Below, in pieces: positions 8,701-19,298 of a stretch of DNA of 64,000 nucleotides. The notes beneath the pieces were generated by a model that searched no databases, was not told the DNA's origin, and saw only the letters and a list, made by a program, of their open reading frames with translations. A program made the position numbers and the translations under genes. Positions within the stretch are counted from its first letter, which is position 1, and each line of letters starts with the position of its first letter. This DNA comes from Pontiellaceae bacterium B12227 (GTDB lineage Bacteria; Verrucomicrobiota; Kiritimatiellia; Kiritimatiellales; Pontiellaceae), in contig JAROAZ010000003.1 of the NCBI GenBank assembly GCA_029432775.1, forward strand, positions 1 to 64,000, given 5' to 3'.

Positions 8701-9222
8701 ATGATTTATCAATACGAAGACCGGATTCCGTCGCTACCCGAAGAATATTATGTCGCCGATAACGCCACAGTGATCGGCGACGTTATTTTGGGGCCGCAGT
8801 CCAGCATCTGGTTCGGCGCGGTGCTGCGCGGGGATATTGAGCCTATTATTCTGGGCGCCCGCTCCAATATTCAGGATAACTCGGTGGCGCATACCGGAAA
8901 AGGTGCGCCGACCATTCTTGGAGACGATGTCACCGTCGGCCACGGCGTAACGCTGCACGGCTGTAAAATCGGCAACAACTGCCTCATCGGAATGGGCTCC
9001 ATCCTGCTCGATAACTGTGAAATCGGCGATAACTGCATCATTGGCGCGGGGTCCATCGTTGCTCAAAACCGCAAAGTCCCCGCCGGCTCCCTGGCGGTCG
9101 GCAGCCCGGCCCGGGTGATTCGTTCGCTCTCGGAAAAGGATATTTCCAATATCCGGATGTATGCGGATCGCTACATCGAAAAAATGAAGCAGTACCGAAA
9201 CGGTGCGTTAAAGCCTATTTAG
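8701..9222 (+). CDS. Gamma-class carbonic anhydrase-like hexapeptide protein
   Basis: A 173-residue left-handed beta-helix protein built from hexapeptide repeats (such as VIGDVI, LIGMGS, IIGAGS). The three zinc-ligand histidines of the gamma carbonic anhydrase family are in place at H64 (NSVAHTGKG), H81 and H86 (GHGVTLHGC). Members of this YrdA/CaiE/Cam-like group bind metal; some hydrate CO2 and others have no shown activity, so the function is only probable. The start is ATG 8701, since the longer frame would translate the palindrome pair upstream. Confidence 0.9.
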   Translation: MIYQYEDRIPSLPEEYYVADNATVIGDVILGPQSSIWFGAVLRGDIEPIILGARSNIQDNSVAHTGKGAPTILGDDVTVGHGVTLHGCKIGNNCLIGMGSILLDNCEIGDNCIIGAGSIVAQNRKVPAGSLAVGSPARVIRSLSEKDISNIRMYADRYIEKMKQYRNGALKPI

Positions 9223-9373
9223 GTTTATCGCCCGTATTTTGCCGCTGTTCGGTTTTGTGGTGTGTTTTGCCGGTTTTGGCGGAATCCGACACAAAAGGCT
9301 CATAGGGCCGATTCTGTGCGAAATTCGCGATTTCCGCTTCTTTGTACGTTCGCAGTCCGCTATTGTCGGCTGA

Positions 9374-11995
<2,622 letters not shown>

Positions 11996-12009
11996 GAGAA
12001 AGACGAATT

Positions 12010-14565
12010 ATGGAAAACACGAACGAACGTATCGACCTGATTAATATTGAAGACGAGATGCAGCGTGCCTACATCGACTACTCGATGTCGGTGATTGTAG
12101 GCCGCGCTCTGCCGGACGTCCGCGACGGAATGAAGCCGGGTAACCGCCGTATTCTCTACGCCATGAAAGAACGTGGCTGGACGCACAACAAAGCTTATGT
12201 GAAGTGCGCGAAAGTTGTCGGTGAAGTGATCGGTAACTACCATCCGCACGGCGACACCGCGGTATACGACACCATGGTGCGTATGGCCCAGGACTTTGCG
12301 ATGCGCGGCATGCTCATCGATGGCCAGGGTAACTTCGGTTCGATCGATGGTGACCGTGCGGCCGCCTATCGATATACCGAGTGTCGCCTCCGTCCGCTGG
12401 CGGAAGAGATGCTGGCCGACATCGACAAAGAAACCGTCGATATGCGCCCGAACTTCGACGAATCGCTCATGGAGCCTTCCGTACTTCCGGCACGTGTTCC
12501 CAACCTGCTCGTGAACGGTTCGACCGGTATTGCGGTCGGTATGGCCACCAACATTCCGCCGCATAACCTCGGCGAAGTGATTGATGGCACGATCGCACTG
12601 ATCGATAATCCGGAATGCACCATCGACGAACTGTGCGAGTTCGTCAAAGGGCCTGATTTCCCGACGGGCGGTTCCGTTTACGGCCTTAAAGCAGTACGCG
12701 ATTTCTACACCACCGGCCGCGGCAAGATTAAGATGCGCGGTAAGGCCGACATCGAAGAAGATGATAACGGCAAAGCGCGGATCATCATCACCGAGATTCC
12801 GTATGCGCTGAACAAAACACTGTTGATCCAGAAAATGGTTCACCTTGTTCGCGACAAGAAGCTCGAAGGCATTTCCGACATCCGCGATGAGTCCGGTAAA
12901 GAAGGCATCCGCCTGGTCATCGAACTCAAGCGCAACGCGGTGCCGAACGTGCTGCTAAACAACATCTATAAACACACGCAGCTCGAATCGACCTTCGGTT
13001 CCATCATGCTCGCCATCGACAAAGGCAAGCCGCGCGTCATGAACCTGAAGGAAGTGCTGAACTGCTTTATTGCTCACCGCTTCGAAGTCATTACGCGCCG
13101 TACACAGTTCGACCTTGATAAGGCCGCAGCCCGCGCCCATATCCTCGAAGGCTATCTGCTCGCAATGGACAATATGGACGAAGTTGTTCGTATTATCCGC
13201 GATTCCAAGAACCGCGACGAAGCGCAGGAGCGTTTGATCTCCAAATTTGGTTTCAGCGAAATTCAGGCGAAGGCCATTCTCGAAATGCGCCTCTACCAGT
13301 TAACGGGTCTGGAACGCGATAAGGTGGAAGCCGAATACGCGGAACTCAAGAAACTGATGGAATATCTGCAGGATCTGCTGGATCATCCGGAAAAAATCTA
13401 TGCGGTCATGAAAGAAGACCTCGAACAGATCCGCGCGAAGTATGGCGAAATCCGCAAAACCGACCTGCGTATCGACGAAGGCGAAATCGACATCGAAGAC
13501 CTCATTGCCGACGAGCCGTGCGTAATTACCCTTTCCAACACCGGCTACATCAAGCGTGTACCGACCGACACCTACCGTCAGCAACGTCGTGGAGGTAAAG
13601 GCGTAATCGGCATGAACACGAAAGACGAGGACTTTGTTGAACACATCTTCTCGGCTTCGACTCACGATTATCTGCTCTGCTTCACCGAAGCCGGACGCAT
13701 GTATTGGCTGAAGGCCTACTATGTGCCGGAAGGTACCCGCCAGAGCCGCGGCCGTTCGCTGGCCAATGTGCTTCAAATGGGACAGGACGAAAAGCTCGCC
13801 GCCATCATGTGTGTTCGCGAGCTCGACGATCACGATCATAACCTGATCATGGCCACCAAGAACGGCATCATTAAGAAGACCGTACTTGCCGCCTACAAAA
13901 ACGTGCGTGTTGCCGGCGTGAAAGCCATTAACATCGATGAAGACGACTCGCTGATCGGCGTACAGCTGACCAACGGTGAAAATGAAATCATCCTCAGCAT
14001 GAAGAACGGTAAGGCAATCCGCTTTAAAGAAACCGATGCCCGTCCGCTCGGCCGTGTGTCGCGCGGTGTGAAAGGCGTAACCCTGACCGATGATGACGAA
14101 GTGGTAACCATTGAAATCGTGGATACCGAGTCCACCATGATGGCCATAACCGAAAACGGCTACGGAAAACGTACCAGCTTCGATGAATACCGCACGCAGT
14201 CGCGTGGCGGTAAAGGCATCATCAGCATCCAGACCACCGAGCGTAATGGTAAAGTGGTCAGTGCCCACGCCGTCACGGAAGACCATCGCCTGATGCTTAT
14301 TTCCGAGGGCGGACAGATGATCTGCATCGGCGCCAGCGACCTCCGGGTCATTGGTCGTAATACGCAAGGCGTCCGACTCTTTAACCTCAAGAAAGGCGAC
14401 AAGCTTGTATCGGCCGCCGTCCTTGAGCCGGAAGAGGACGCTCCGGAAGTTGAAGTGGTGGAAGGCGCCGAAGGCGAAGCTCCCGTAGCCCCCGTTGAAG
14501 GGAATGCTTCAGTTGCTGAAGCCGAGCCGGAAACGGATACTCCAGAAGAGTCAGCAGAAGACTAA
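12010..14565 (+). CDS. gyrA: DNA gyrase subunit A
   Basis: An 851-residue gyrase cleavage subunit. The catalytic Tyr is Y122 (AAYRYTE) and the numbering matches E. coli. The quinolone-region residues are T83 and D87; Thr at 83 is normal in several bacteria. The C-terminal wrapping domain has the GyrA box QRRGGKG at 525-531, marking it as gyrase rather than topoisomerase IV, and related QSRGGKG repeats follow. The last 45 or so residues are acidic, as in other gyrases whose tail tunes supercoiling. A large hairpin downstream (14585-14658) ending in a T-rich run may end the transcript. Confidence 0.98.
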   Translation: MENTNERIDLINIEDEMQRAYIDYSMSVIVGRALPDVRDGMKPGNRRILYAMKERGWTHNKAYVKCAKVVGEVIGNYHPHGDTAVYDTMVRMAQDFAMRGMLIDGQGNFGSIDGDRAAAYRYTECRLRPLAEEMLADIDKETVDMRPNFDESLMEPSVLPARVPNLLVNGSTGIAVGMATNIPPHNLGEVIDGTIALIDNPECTIDELCEFVKGPDFPTGGSVYGLKAVRDFYTTGRGKIKMRGKADIEEDDNGKARIIITEIPYALNKTLLIQKMVHLVRDKKLEGISDIRDESGKEGIRLVIELKRNAVPNVLLNNIYKHTQLESTFGSIMLAIDKGKPRVMNLKEVLNCFIAHRFEVITRRTQFDLDKAAARAHILEGYLLAMDNMDEVVRIIRDSKNRDEAQERLISKFGFSEIQAKAILEMRLYQLTGLERDKVEAEYAELKKLMEYLQDLLDHPEKIYAVMKEDLEQIRAKYGEIRKTDLRIDEGEIDIEDLIADEPCVITLSNTGYIKRVPTDTYRQQRRGGKGVIGMNTKDEDFVEHIFSASTHDYLLCFTEAGRMYWLKAYYVPEGTRQSRGRSLANVLQMGQDEKLAAIMCVRELDDHDHNLIMATKNGIIKKTVLAAYKNVRVAGVKAINIDEDDSLIGVQLTNGENEIILSMKNGKAIRFKETDARPLGRVSRGVKGVTLTDDDEVVTIEIVDTESTMMAITENGYGKRTSFDEYRTQSRGGKGIISIQTTERNGKVVSAHAVTEDHRLMLISEGGQMICIGASDLRVIGRNTQGVRLFNLKKGDKLVSAAVLEPEEDAPEVEVVEGAEGEAPVAPVEGNASVAEAEPETDTPEESAED

Positions 14566-14584
14566 AAAGTACGCTGGAATTGAT

Positions 14585-14658
14585 GGCCACGAAAAGGCAC
14601 AAAAAGCACGAAGACGTCCTCACAGAGGTCTTCGTGTCTCTTGAGCCTCTTTGTGGCC
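14585..14658. repeat. Long hairpin after gyrA (CACGAA/CACAAA words), possible terminator
   Basis: A 31-bp left arm starting GGCCACGAAAAGGCAC (14585) pairs with the right arm ending CTCTTTGTGGCC (14658), with about seven mismatches and a 12-base loop. TTTCTGTTTTT follows, so it could end the gyrBA transcript. Its left arm closely resembles the one at 26473. Confidence 0.7.
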
Positions 14659-14746
14659 TTTCTGTTTTTGGAGGGTTATCCACAAGTCGGGTAACAAGAT
14701 TGAGATGTGTCATATATTTCTAGATTGTTGCCCAGTGTAAGAAATT

Positions 14747-15061
14747 ATGAACTACGACGTGATCCATGCTGAATATGCAGACGGCTATCGGCTGAAGCTC
14801 GCTTTTGCAAACGGCCGGGACGGCGTGGTGGACTTTTTGAAGTTCATTGAAAAGGGCGGCGTATTCGAGGTGCTCAAAGAGATCTCGTTATTCAAACAAT
14901 TCTCAATTGATCCTGATTGGAACACCATTGTCTGGAACGGTGGTGAAATTGATGTTGCTCCGGAAATGCTCTATTTCGAGGCAACAGGAAACTGGCCTGT
15001 TCGCGAGCCCATGATGCAGGTCGCTGAAGAACCTCCTCCATACGGCACAGATTCCGAATAA
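14747..15061 (+). CDS. DUF2442 domain protein
   Basis: A 104-residue cytoplasmic protein of the DUF2442 family. YRLKLAFANGRDGVVDF near the start and DWNTIVWNGGEIDVAPEMLYF are the two conserved blocks. The family is often found near toxin-antitoxin-like genes, but here it precedes a rhodanese and an integral membrane protein. The last base of its stop codon is the first base of the next start (TAATG), so translation is likely coupled. No catalytic residues are evident. Confidence 0.85.
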   Translation: MNYDVIHAEYADGYRLKLAFANGRDGVVDFLKFIEKGGVFEVLKEISLFKQFSIDPDWNTIVWNGGEIDVAPEMLYFEATGNWPVREPMMQVAEEPPPYGTDSE

Positions 15062-15546
15062 TGGGAACGACCCTCAAGCGCATAGGAATCATTCTGCTGG
15101 TGAGCGGGATGCTGGCGCTGGTTGCCAACTTGGTTCATCCCCGTCGTATTCCATGGGTGCAGAGCTGGTCGAATCATGTTGAGGCCAAGGCGCGTAAGGC
15201 CGAGATCCGGGTCATCCCGTTTTCGGTGGCACTTCAAAAGTTTCAAACCTCGGAAGTCGTATTCATGGATGCGCGGCCGGCGGGTGAATTTGAGGCGGGG
15301 CATATCTCCGGGGCCGTTTCCATGCCTTTCCAATCCTTGGAAGAACAGTTTCCAATGATTGGAAACCTGATCAATTCCGGTAAAGAGCTGGTGGTCTATT
15401 GCAGTAATCGGGAGTGCGATGATTCGCTCGTGTTGGCTACCGAGCTGAAAGCGATGGGCGCGGAAAATCTAACGCTCTATATCGACGGCTTTGAAGTCTG
15501 GCAGAAATATGGAGGGGCGACGGCCTCGTCGCCTGCAGGCCCATGA
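15061..15546 (+). CDS. Membrane-anchored rhodanese-domain protein
   Basis: A 161-residue protein with an N-terminal membrane segment (IGIILLVSGMLALVANLV) followed by a single rhodanese domain (about 50-155) facing the periplasm. The active-site loop CSNRECDDS supplies the Cys that carries sulfur in sulfurtransferases; DARPAGEFEAGHISGAVSMP is the typical N-terminal part. It overlaps the DoxX/MauE-like gene downstream by 4 bp, suggesting that the two work together in extracytoplasmic sulfur or thiol chemistry (inference). Two exact TTCCAANSNTTGGAA palindromes lie inside the coding sequence. Confidence 0.88.
   Translation: MGTTLKRIGIILLVSGMLALVANLVHPRRIPWVQSWSNHVEAKARKAEIRVIPFSVALQKFQTSEVVFMDARPAGEFEAGHISGAVSMPFQSLEEQFPMIGNLINSGKELVVYCSNRECDDSLVLATELKAMGAENLTLYIDGFEVWQKYGGATASSPAGP
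15328..15364. repeat. Two TTCCAANSNTTGGAA palindromes 22 bp apart (coding)
   Basis: Exact copies at 15328-15342 (centre TCC) and 15350-15364 (centre TGA), both inside the rhodanese gene, read as FQSLE and FPMIG. The 22-bp spacing is close to two helical turns. Confidence 0.85.
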
Positions 15547-15977
15547 CACGCGATCAGAAAATCTATCGTGTTGCGTATTGGATGGCCTGTTTCATTTTCG
15601 CCTCGATCCTGCTGTCGGGCTACCACAAGATTCTGTATCCGGCCGACTTCGCGCTGTCGGTCTATCGCTTCCATCTGCTGCCGGACGGGCTGGTGAATAT
15701 TTCATCCCTCTATTTCCAATGGTTGGAAATGGTCTGCGGTTTCTGCCTCCTTTTTGTTCCAAAGTTCCGCATGGCGGCGCTCTGGATTACCTTGATTCTG
15801 CTGCTGGTTTTTACCGGAGCCATCGGGATTAACCTGATGCGCGGCACCGCCTTCAGCTGCGGCTGTTTCAGCAACGCGCCGGATGCTCTTCCAATGAGTG
15901 GAACCAGCATTGTGCGCAATGCCGTGCTGGTGCTGCTTGCTGTGCTGGCAATGGTTTCCGCCCGCAAGTCCCGCTAA
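15543..15977 (+). CDS. MauE/DoxX-like membrane protein
   Basis: A 144-residue integral membrane protein with four predicted helices. It resembles the MauE/DoxX group, which supports disulfide or redox chemistry at the membrane in some systems. Seen: SGYHKILYPADFALSVYRF at the first helix end and a Cys-Gly-Cys motif (FSCGCFS) typical of MauE-like proteins. It overlaps the rhodanese gene by 4 bp (ATGA), supporting a shared redox or sulfur role. The exact function is unknown. Confidence 0.75.
   Translation: MTRDQKIYRVAYWMACFIFASILLSGYHKILYPADFALSVYRFHLLPDGLVNISSLYFQWLEMVCGFCLLFVPKFRMAALWITLILLLVFTGAIGINLMRGTAFSCGCFSNAPDALPMSGTSIVRNAVLVLLAVLAMVSARKSR
15714..15728. repeat. TTCCAANSNTTGGAA palindrome (coding, MauE-like gene)
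   Basis: Exact copy with centre TGG, read in frame as FQWLE. A one-mismatch copy (TTCCAATGAGTGGAA) lies further on in the same gene, near 15890. Confidence 0.8.
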
Positions 15978-16271
15978 CGCATTTCTAGCGCCCTGCTAGC
16001 CGTTGCGAAATGCAACGCAAGCGCCTTTCATATTTTCTCTTAACTTTTTCCAAACATTGGAAAGGCCAAATCTGGTTCGTCGAAGGGGATAGTTCCGCTG
16101 GGCGGATTTGAATTTTAACGAACCCGACCACTTTGACGTTCCGGCGGATTTGTCTGGAAACCGGATGGAAAAATGTAAAGGCCTCCGGTTCCTTTCCCAA
16201 CGGCATAGGTAGGAAAATAAATACCTTTGCGGGCGACCGCAATCTATGTTGGTAAATCAAAGGAGATAAAA
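15978..16271. promoter_or_regulatory. Leader region of the TonB cluster
   Basis: A 294-bp spacer before the nine-gene TonB cluster. It holds one exact TTCCAANSNTTGGAA palindrome (16048-16062), a short inverted word near 16005-16020 (GTTGCGAAATGCAAC) and a strong AAAGGAGAT ribosome site before 16272. I could not fix a promoter with confidence. Confidence 0.5.
16048..16062. repeat. TTCCAANSNTTGGAA palindrome (intergenic, TonB cluster leader)
   Basis: Exact copy with centre ACA, extended to TTTCCAAACATTGGAAA, about 210 bp before the first gene of the TonB cluster. Confidence 0.85.
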
Positions 16272-17984
16272 ATGAAGAAGCAAGTTGCAATAGCCGGGGC
16301 ATTACTCGCAAGCGGCATGGCCGTTCAGGCGGCTCCCGTATATATCAGTGGTGACATTACCACATCCACCAATCTTCCGGCGCTGCCGGCGGGTGATTAT
16401 TACAGTCTGACGAATCAGGTCTATGTAACCGCTGGTGCATCGTTGACCATTGAAGCCGGAGTTATTTTTAAAAGTGACCAGGGCAGTATTGCGGTTAGCC
16501 GGGGTGGACAGATTTTTGTTCAGGGCACACGCGATAACCCGGTAATCATGACATCAATTCACGATGACTTGGCCACCTGGCGTGCATCGGCCAACGAATG
16601 GGGCAATCTGACGATCTGCGGAAACGGGTTGATTTCGGCTTCGCATTACGGCGGGGTTCCGGTGGTTGGATCTTCAGGAAACCCAAACCCGAAACAGCCT
16701 GACGGAACAGCAGACAAAGCGATGGAAGGTTTGTCGGCGGCATTCCCCGGCGATACCCGTCACTTCTATGGTGGCAATAACGATATGGATGACAGTGGTT
16801 CCATCAAATATCTCTCCCTGCGCTATGGCGGAAAAGTATTGGGTCTGGGTAACGAGCTGAATGGACTTTCTCTCGGCGGTGTTGGTCAGTCCACGGATAT
16901 TGATTACGTGGAAGTCATGAACAATGTGGATGACGGGATCGAAATCTGGGGTGGTAAAGTTCATCTCAAGCACGTCAGCATCTGGAACATTGGTGATGAT
17001 AGCTTTGATATTGACCAGGGATGGCGTGGACGTGCTCAGCATGGTCTCATCGTTCAGGGTTACAGTGTGAATGCGAGTCAGGGTTCCGGGGTTGGTGATA
17101 ACTGCTTCGAACACGATGGTGCAGAAGATTCTGATGCACAGCCTGTAACAACCGGTGAGATCTACAACTTCACCGTGATCGGTCAGTATGCTGCCGGTGA
17201 TGGCGGTACCGCCTGGCGTGACAATGCCCGCATGCAGTATCACAACTGCATCTGGATGGACCTTGGCGAAGAGCTGGTTCGTTTTGATGGGGATGACGGC
17301 GACGGTGCCCAGGGCTATGGGTATAATGGAACGCTGGATTGGTACGATACGTGGAATACACCGTACTACATGCTTCCGACCAACTCCATCGGTACAGCTC
17401 CAGGCAGCCTCTACACCGCCCAGTCCAGCGGGAATCTGGCGCAGATCACCCATAGCGTGTTCTTTGCGAATGCAGCTGATCCCGACGACGAAGCTACGGC
17501 GGTTGGTGTATACGATCCGGCGAACATGAATGTGACGGCGGTTGCTCCTCCGATCAAAAACCTGGTTCGTGGTGGACTGGTTGTTGCCGGTGGCAAAGAT
17601 ATCTATCCGGTAACCTACCTCGATCCTTGTGCAGATAATGATGCGGCCACAAGCGCCCGCGTTGCGCCGATAAACGGATTCTATGATCAGGTTCCCTACA
17701 AAGGTGGATTCAGCCCGAACAACAACTGGTTGATCGGGTGGTCTGCGGCTGATCAGTTCGGCATGGTTGATGGAACGAGTCACGTTGCTCCGGCAGCCAG
17801 CCTCTCTACCGGTGTAGCGATCAGCTTCGGCACTGAAGTGGGTGCTAAATATGTAGTTCAGGCATCCGACGATCTGGCCGGTGCGTGGAACGACGTTGCT
17901 GAAGTGGAAGGTAACGGATCCACGATGGTTTACAGCGACACCGTTGTTCCTGCAGCACAGTTCTACCGCGTAGTTTACAAATAG
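16272..17984 (+). CDS. Secreted beta-helix-like protein linked to the TonB cluster
   Basis: A 570-residue exported protein with a clean signal peptide (MKKQVAIAGALLASGMAVQA) and a strong ribosome site. The body is rich in short beta strands with ladders of Asn/Gly/Asp (SLTIEAGVIFKSD, GGQIFVQGTRDNPVIMTS, GLSLGGVGQSTDIDYVEVMN, VDDGIEIWGG), like parallel beta-helix proteins found beside TonB receptors in other Gram-negatives. The C-terminus (VVQASDDLAGAWNDVAE...FYRVVYK) is a separate beta domain also recognisable in the metallopeptidase-like protein. It may bind or present the ligand taken up by the receptor (inference). No enzyme motif was seen. Confidence 0.65.
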   Translation: MKKQVAIAGALLASGMAVQAAPVYISGDITTSTNLPALPAGDYYSLTNQVYVTAGASLTIEAGVIFKSDQGSIAVSRGGQIFVQGTRDNPVIMTSIHDDLATWRASANEWGNLTICGNGLISASHYGGVPVVGSSGNPNPKQPDGTADKAMEGLSAAFPGDTRHFYGGNNDMDDSGSIKYLSLRYGGKVLGLGNELNGLSLGGVGQSTDIDYVEVMNNVDDGIEIWGGKVHLKHVSIWNIGDDSFDIDQGWRGRAQHGLIVQGYSVNASQGSGVGDNCFEHDGAEDSDAQPVTTGEIYNFTVIGQYAAGDGGTAWRDNARMQYHNCIWMDLGEELVRFDGDDGDGAQGYGYNGTLDWYDTWNTPYYMLPTNSIGTAPGSLYTAQSSGNLAQITHSVFFANAADPDDEATAVGVYDPANMNVTAVAPPIKNLVRGGLVVAGGKDIYPVTYLDPCADNDAATSARVAPINGFYDQVPYKGGFSPNNNWLIGWSAADQFGMVDGTSHVAPAASLSTGVAISFGTEVGAKYVVQASDDLAGAWNDVAEVEGNGSTMVYSDTVVPAAQFYRVVYK

Positions 17985-17989
17985 ACGTT

Positions 17990-18004
17990 TTCCAACCATT
18001 GGAA
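17990..18004. repeat. TTCCAANSNTTGGAA palindrome (intergenic, TonB cluster)
   Basis: Exact copy with centre CCA, starting 6 bp after the stop of the beta-helix-like gene and 65 bp before the next gene. Confidence 0.85.
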
Positions 18005-18068
18005 ATCGACAGCCTGATGGCGGAAATTCCGTCATCGGGTTTGGTATTAATCACGACGAAATATTCCT

Positions 18069-19298
18069 ATGAAACGACTGCTCTTTTTTTCTCTGCTCTC
18101 CTGGGCTGCTGTACAGACTTGCCTTTCTCAAACCGAATCGGTCGCGCCCGCCAAACTACTCAACCTGACCTTTTCCGGCGTATCAAAACTGCCGCTCGAT
18201 CCGCACATTAAAAACCGTTCCCGCCTACAGCTTAAATTAACTGAATGTGCATTGGCGCAGGGGGAAGCTGATCTCGCCCTGGAGTATGCTGAGCAGATTG
18301 AAAACTGGCAGCGGCTCGTTGCATTCAATCTCATTGCCCAATTTTATATTGATTCGGATCAACCGGGGTTAGGTGATCCGTTGATCCGTCGTGTGGAAAA
18401 TGATCTGCTACAGAATGCGGCCTATCATGATCCGGCCTTGATCGTGAAACCGAACAACGCGCTCATGGAAAGTTTAACCGACTGGCGGCTGGAAAAAGTG
18501 CAGGCGCAGCTGATCGACCTTCAGGTGCAGCGCGGAGCAATCGCTGATTTTGAAGATCTAGAGAATAGGGTCGGCGATGCGGAAGCGGCACGTCTGCGTT
18601 CGGCCGTTGCAGTGCAGCAGGCTCATGATGACTTTGATTCGGCCATCATTGCATTGGACATTATCTGCGCAAACCCGAATATCGAGGTTGTTAATTCCGG
18701 GATACTCGGATTACTCAATCTTTACCGGGACAATAAAACCCATCCAGAGCGCCGTGAACAAATCGCGCCCCGCATTGAGTCTGCACTGCCGAAACTGCCC
18801 GTGGTTTGGCAGTTTGAAGTTTTAATGATGTATGCAGCGATTTATCTGGATGAGGCCCGGTTTTCCGAGGCACAGCGTCTTCTGATCCGGGTAGACTCCA
18901 TGTTGTCCGGCATTGATTATCAGCCCCGTTATATCATTCCGATTCGCTGCCGCTTAGCGGCGGCGTTACATGAAGCCGGCTTAAAAGAGACCGCATGGCA
19001 ACAAATCACCGACCAACTCGCATTGTATGAATCGAAGCGCGATTGGATTGTAAACATTGACCGGGCCGGATTGTTGTGTGCTGTCGCCGAAGCAAACTTT
19101 ATCTGTGGCGATGAAAAGCAGGCGGAGCAACTCTGGATCCGGGCGGTTTCAGAAGGGTTGGTTAATCCAAATTCGCGTCCGCGGGCTGAAGCCCTATGCG
19201 ACATCACGTGTTCGGTCCTTTCAGTCAATCCGAACCCTGGTGTCTTGCTGTTCCGGGAACTGGAGGAAATGAACAATCAGTTGGGGAATCCGTGGTGA
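18069..19298 (+). CDS. Exported helical-repeat (TPR-like) protein
   Basis: A 409-residue exported protein. The N-terminus MKRLLFFSLLSWAAVQTCLS is a signal peptide. The rest is almost all alpha-helix with A-rich paired helices (LALEYAEQIENWQRLVAFNLIAQFY, FEVLMMYAAIYLDEARFSEAQRLL, AEANFICGDEKQAEQLWIRAV) of TPR type, which usually serve as protein-binding scaffolds. No named family is recognised. Its end overlaps the receptor start by 4 bp (GTGA), tying it to TonB-dependent transport. Confidence 0.65.
   Translation: MKRLLFFSLLSWAAVQTCLSQTESVAPAKLLNLTFSGVSKLPLDPHIKNRSRLQLKLTECALAQGEADLALEYAEQIENWQRLVAFNLIAQFYIDSDQPGLGDPLIRRVENDLLQNAAYHDPALIVKPNNALMESLTDWRLEKVQAQLIDLQVQRGAIADFEDLENRVGDAEAARLRSAVAVQQAHDDFDSAIIALDIICANPNIEVVNSGILGLLNLYRDNKTHPERREQIAPRIESALPKLPVVWQFEVLMMYAAIYLDEARFSEAQRLLIRVDSMLSGIDYQPRYIIPIRCRLAAALHEAGLKETAWQQITDQLALYESKRDWIVNIDRAGLLCAVAEANFICGDEKQAEQLWIRAVSEGLVNPNSRPRAEALCDITCSVLSVNPNPGVLLFRELEEMNNQLGNPW

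Noticed and set aside
12256..12270. GyrA T83 as a quinolone-resistance mutation
   Set aside because: Thr at this position is the natural residue in several bacteria, so it cannot be called an acquired mutation from one sequence.
16674..18035. 453-residue open frame on the minus strand
   Set aside because: Antisense to the secreted beta-helix-like protein, and low-complexity in composition; a shadow frame in G/C-biased coding DNA.
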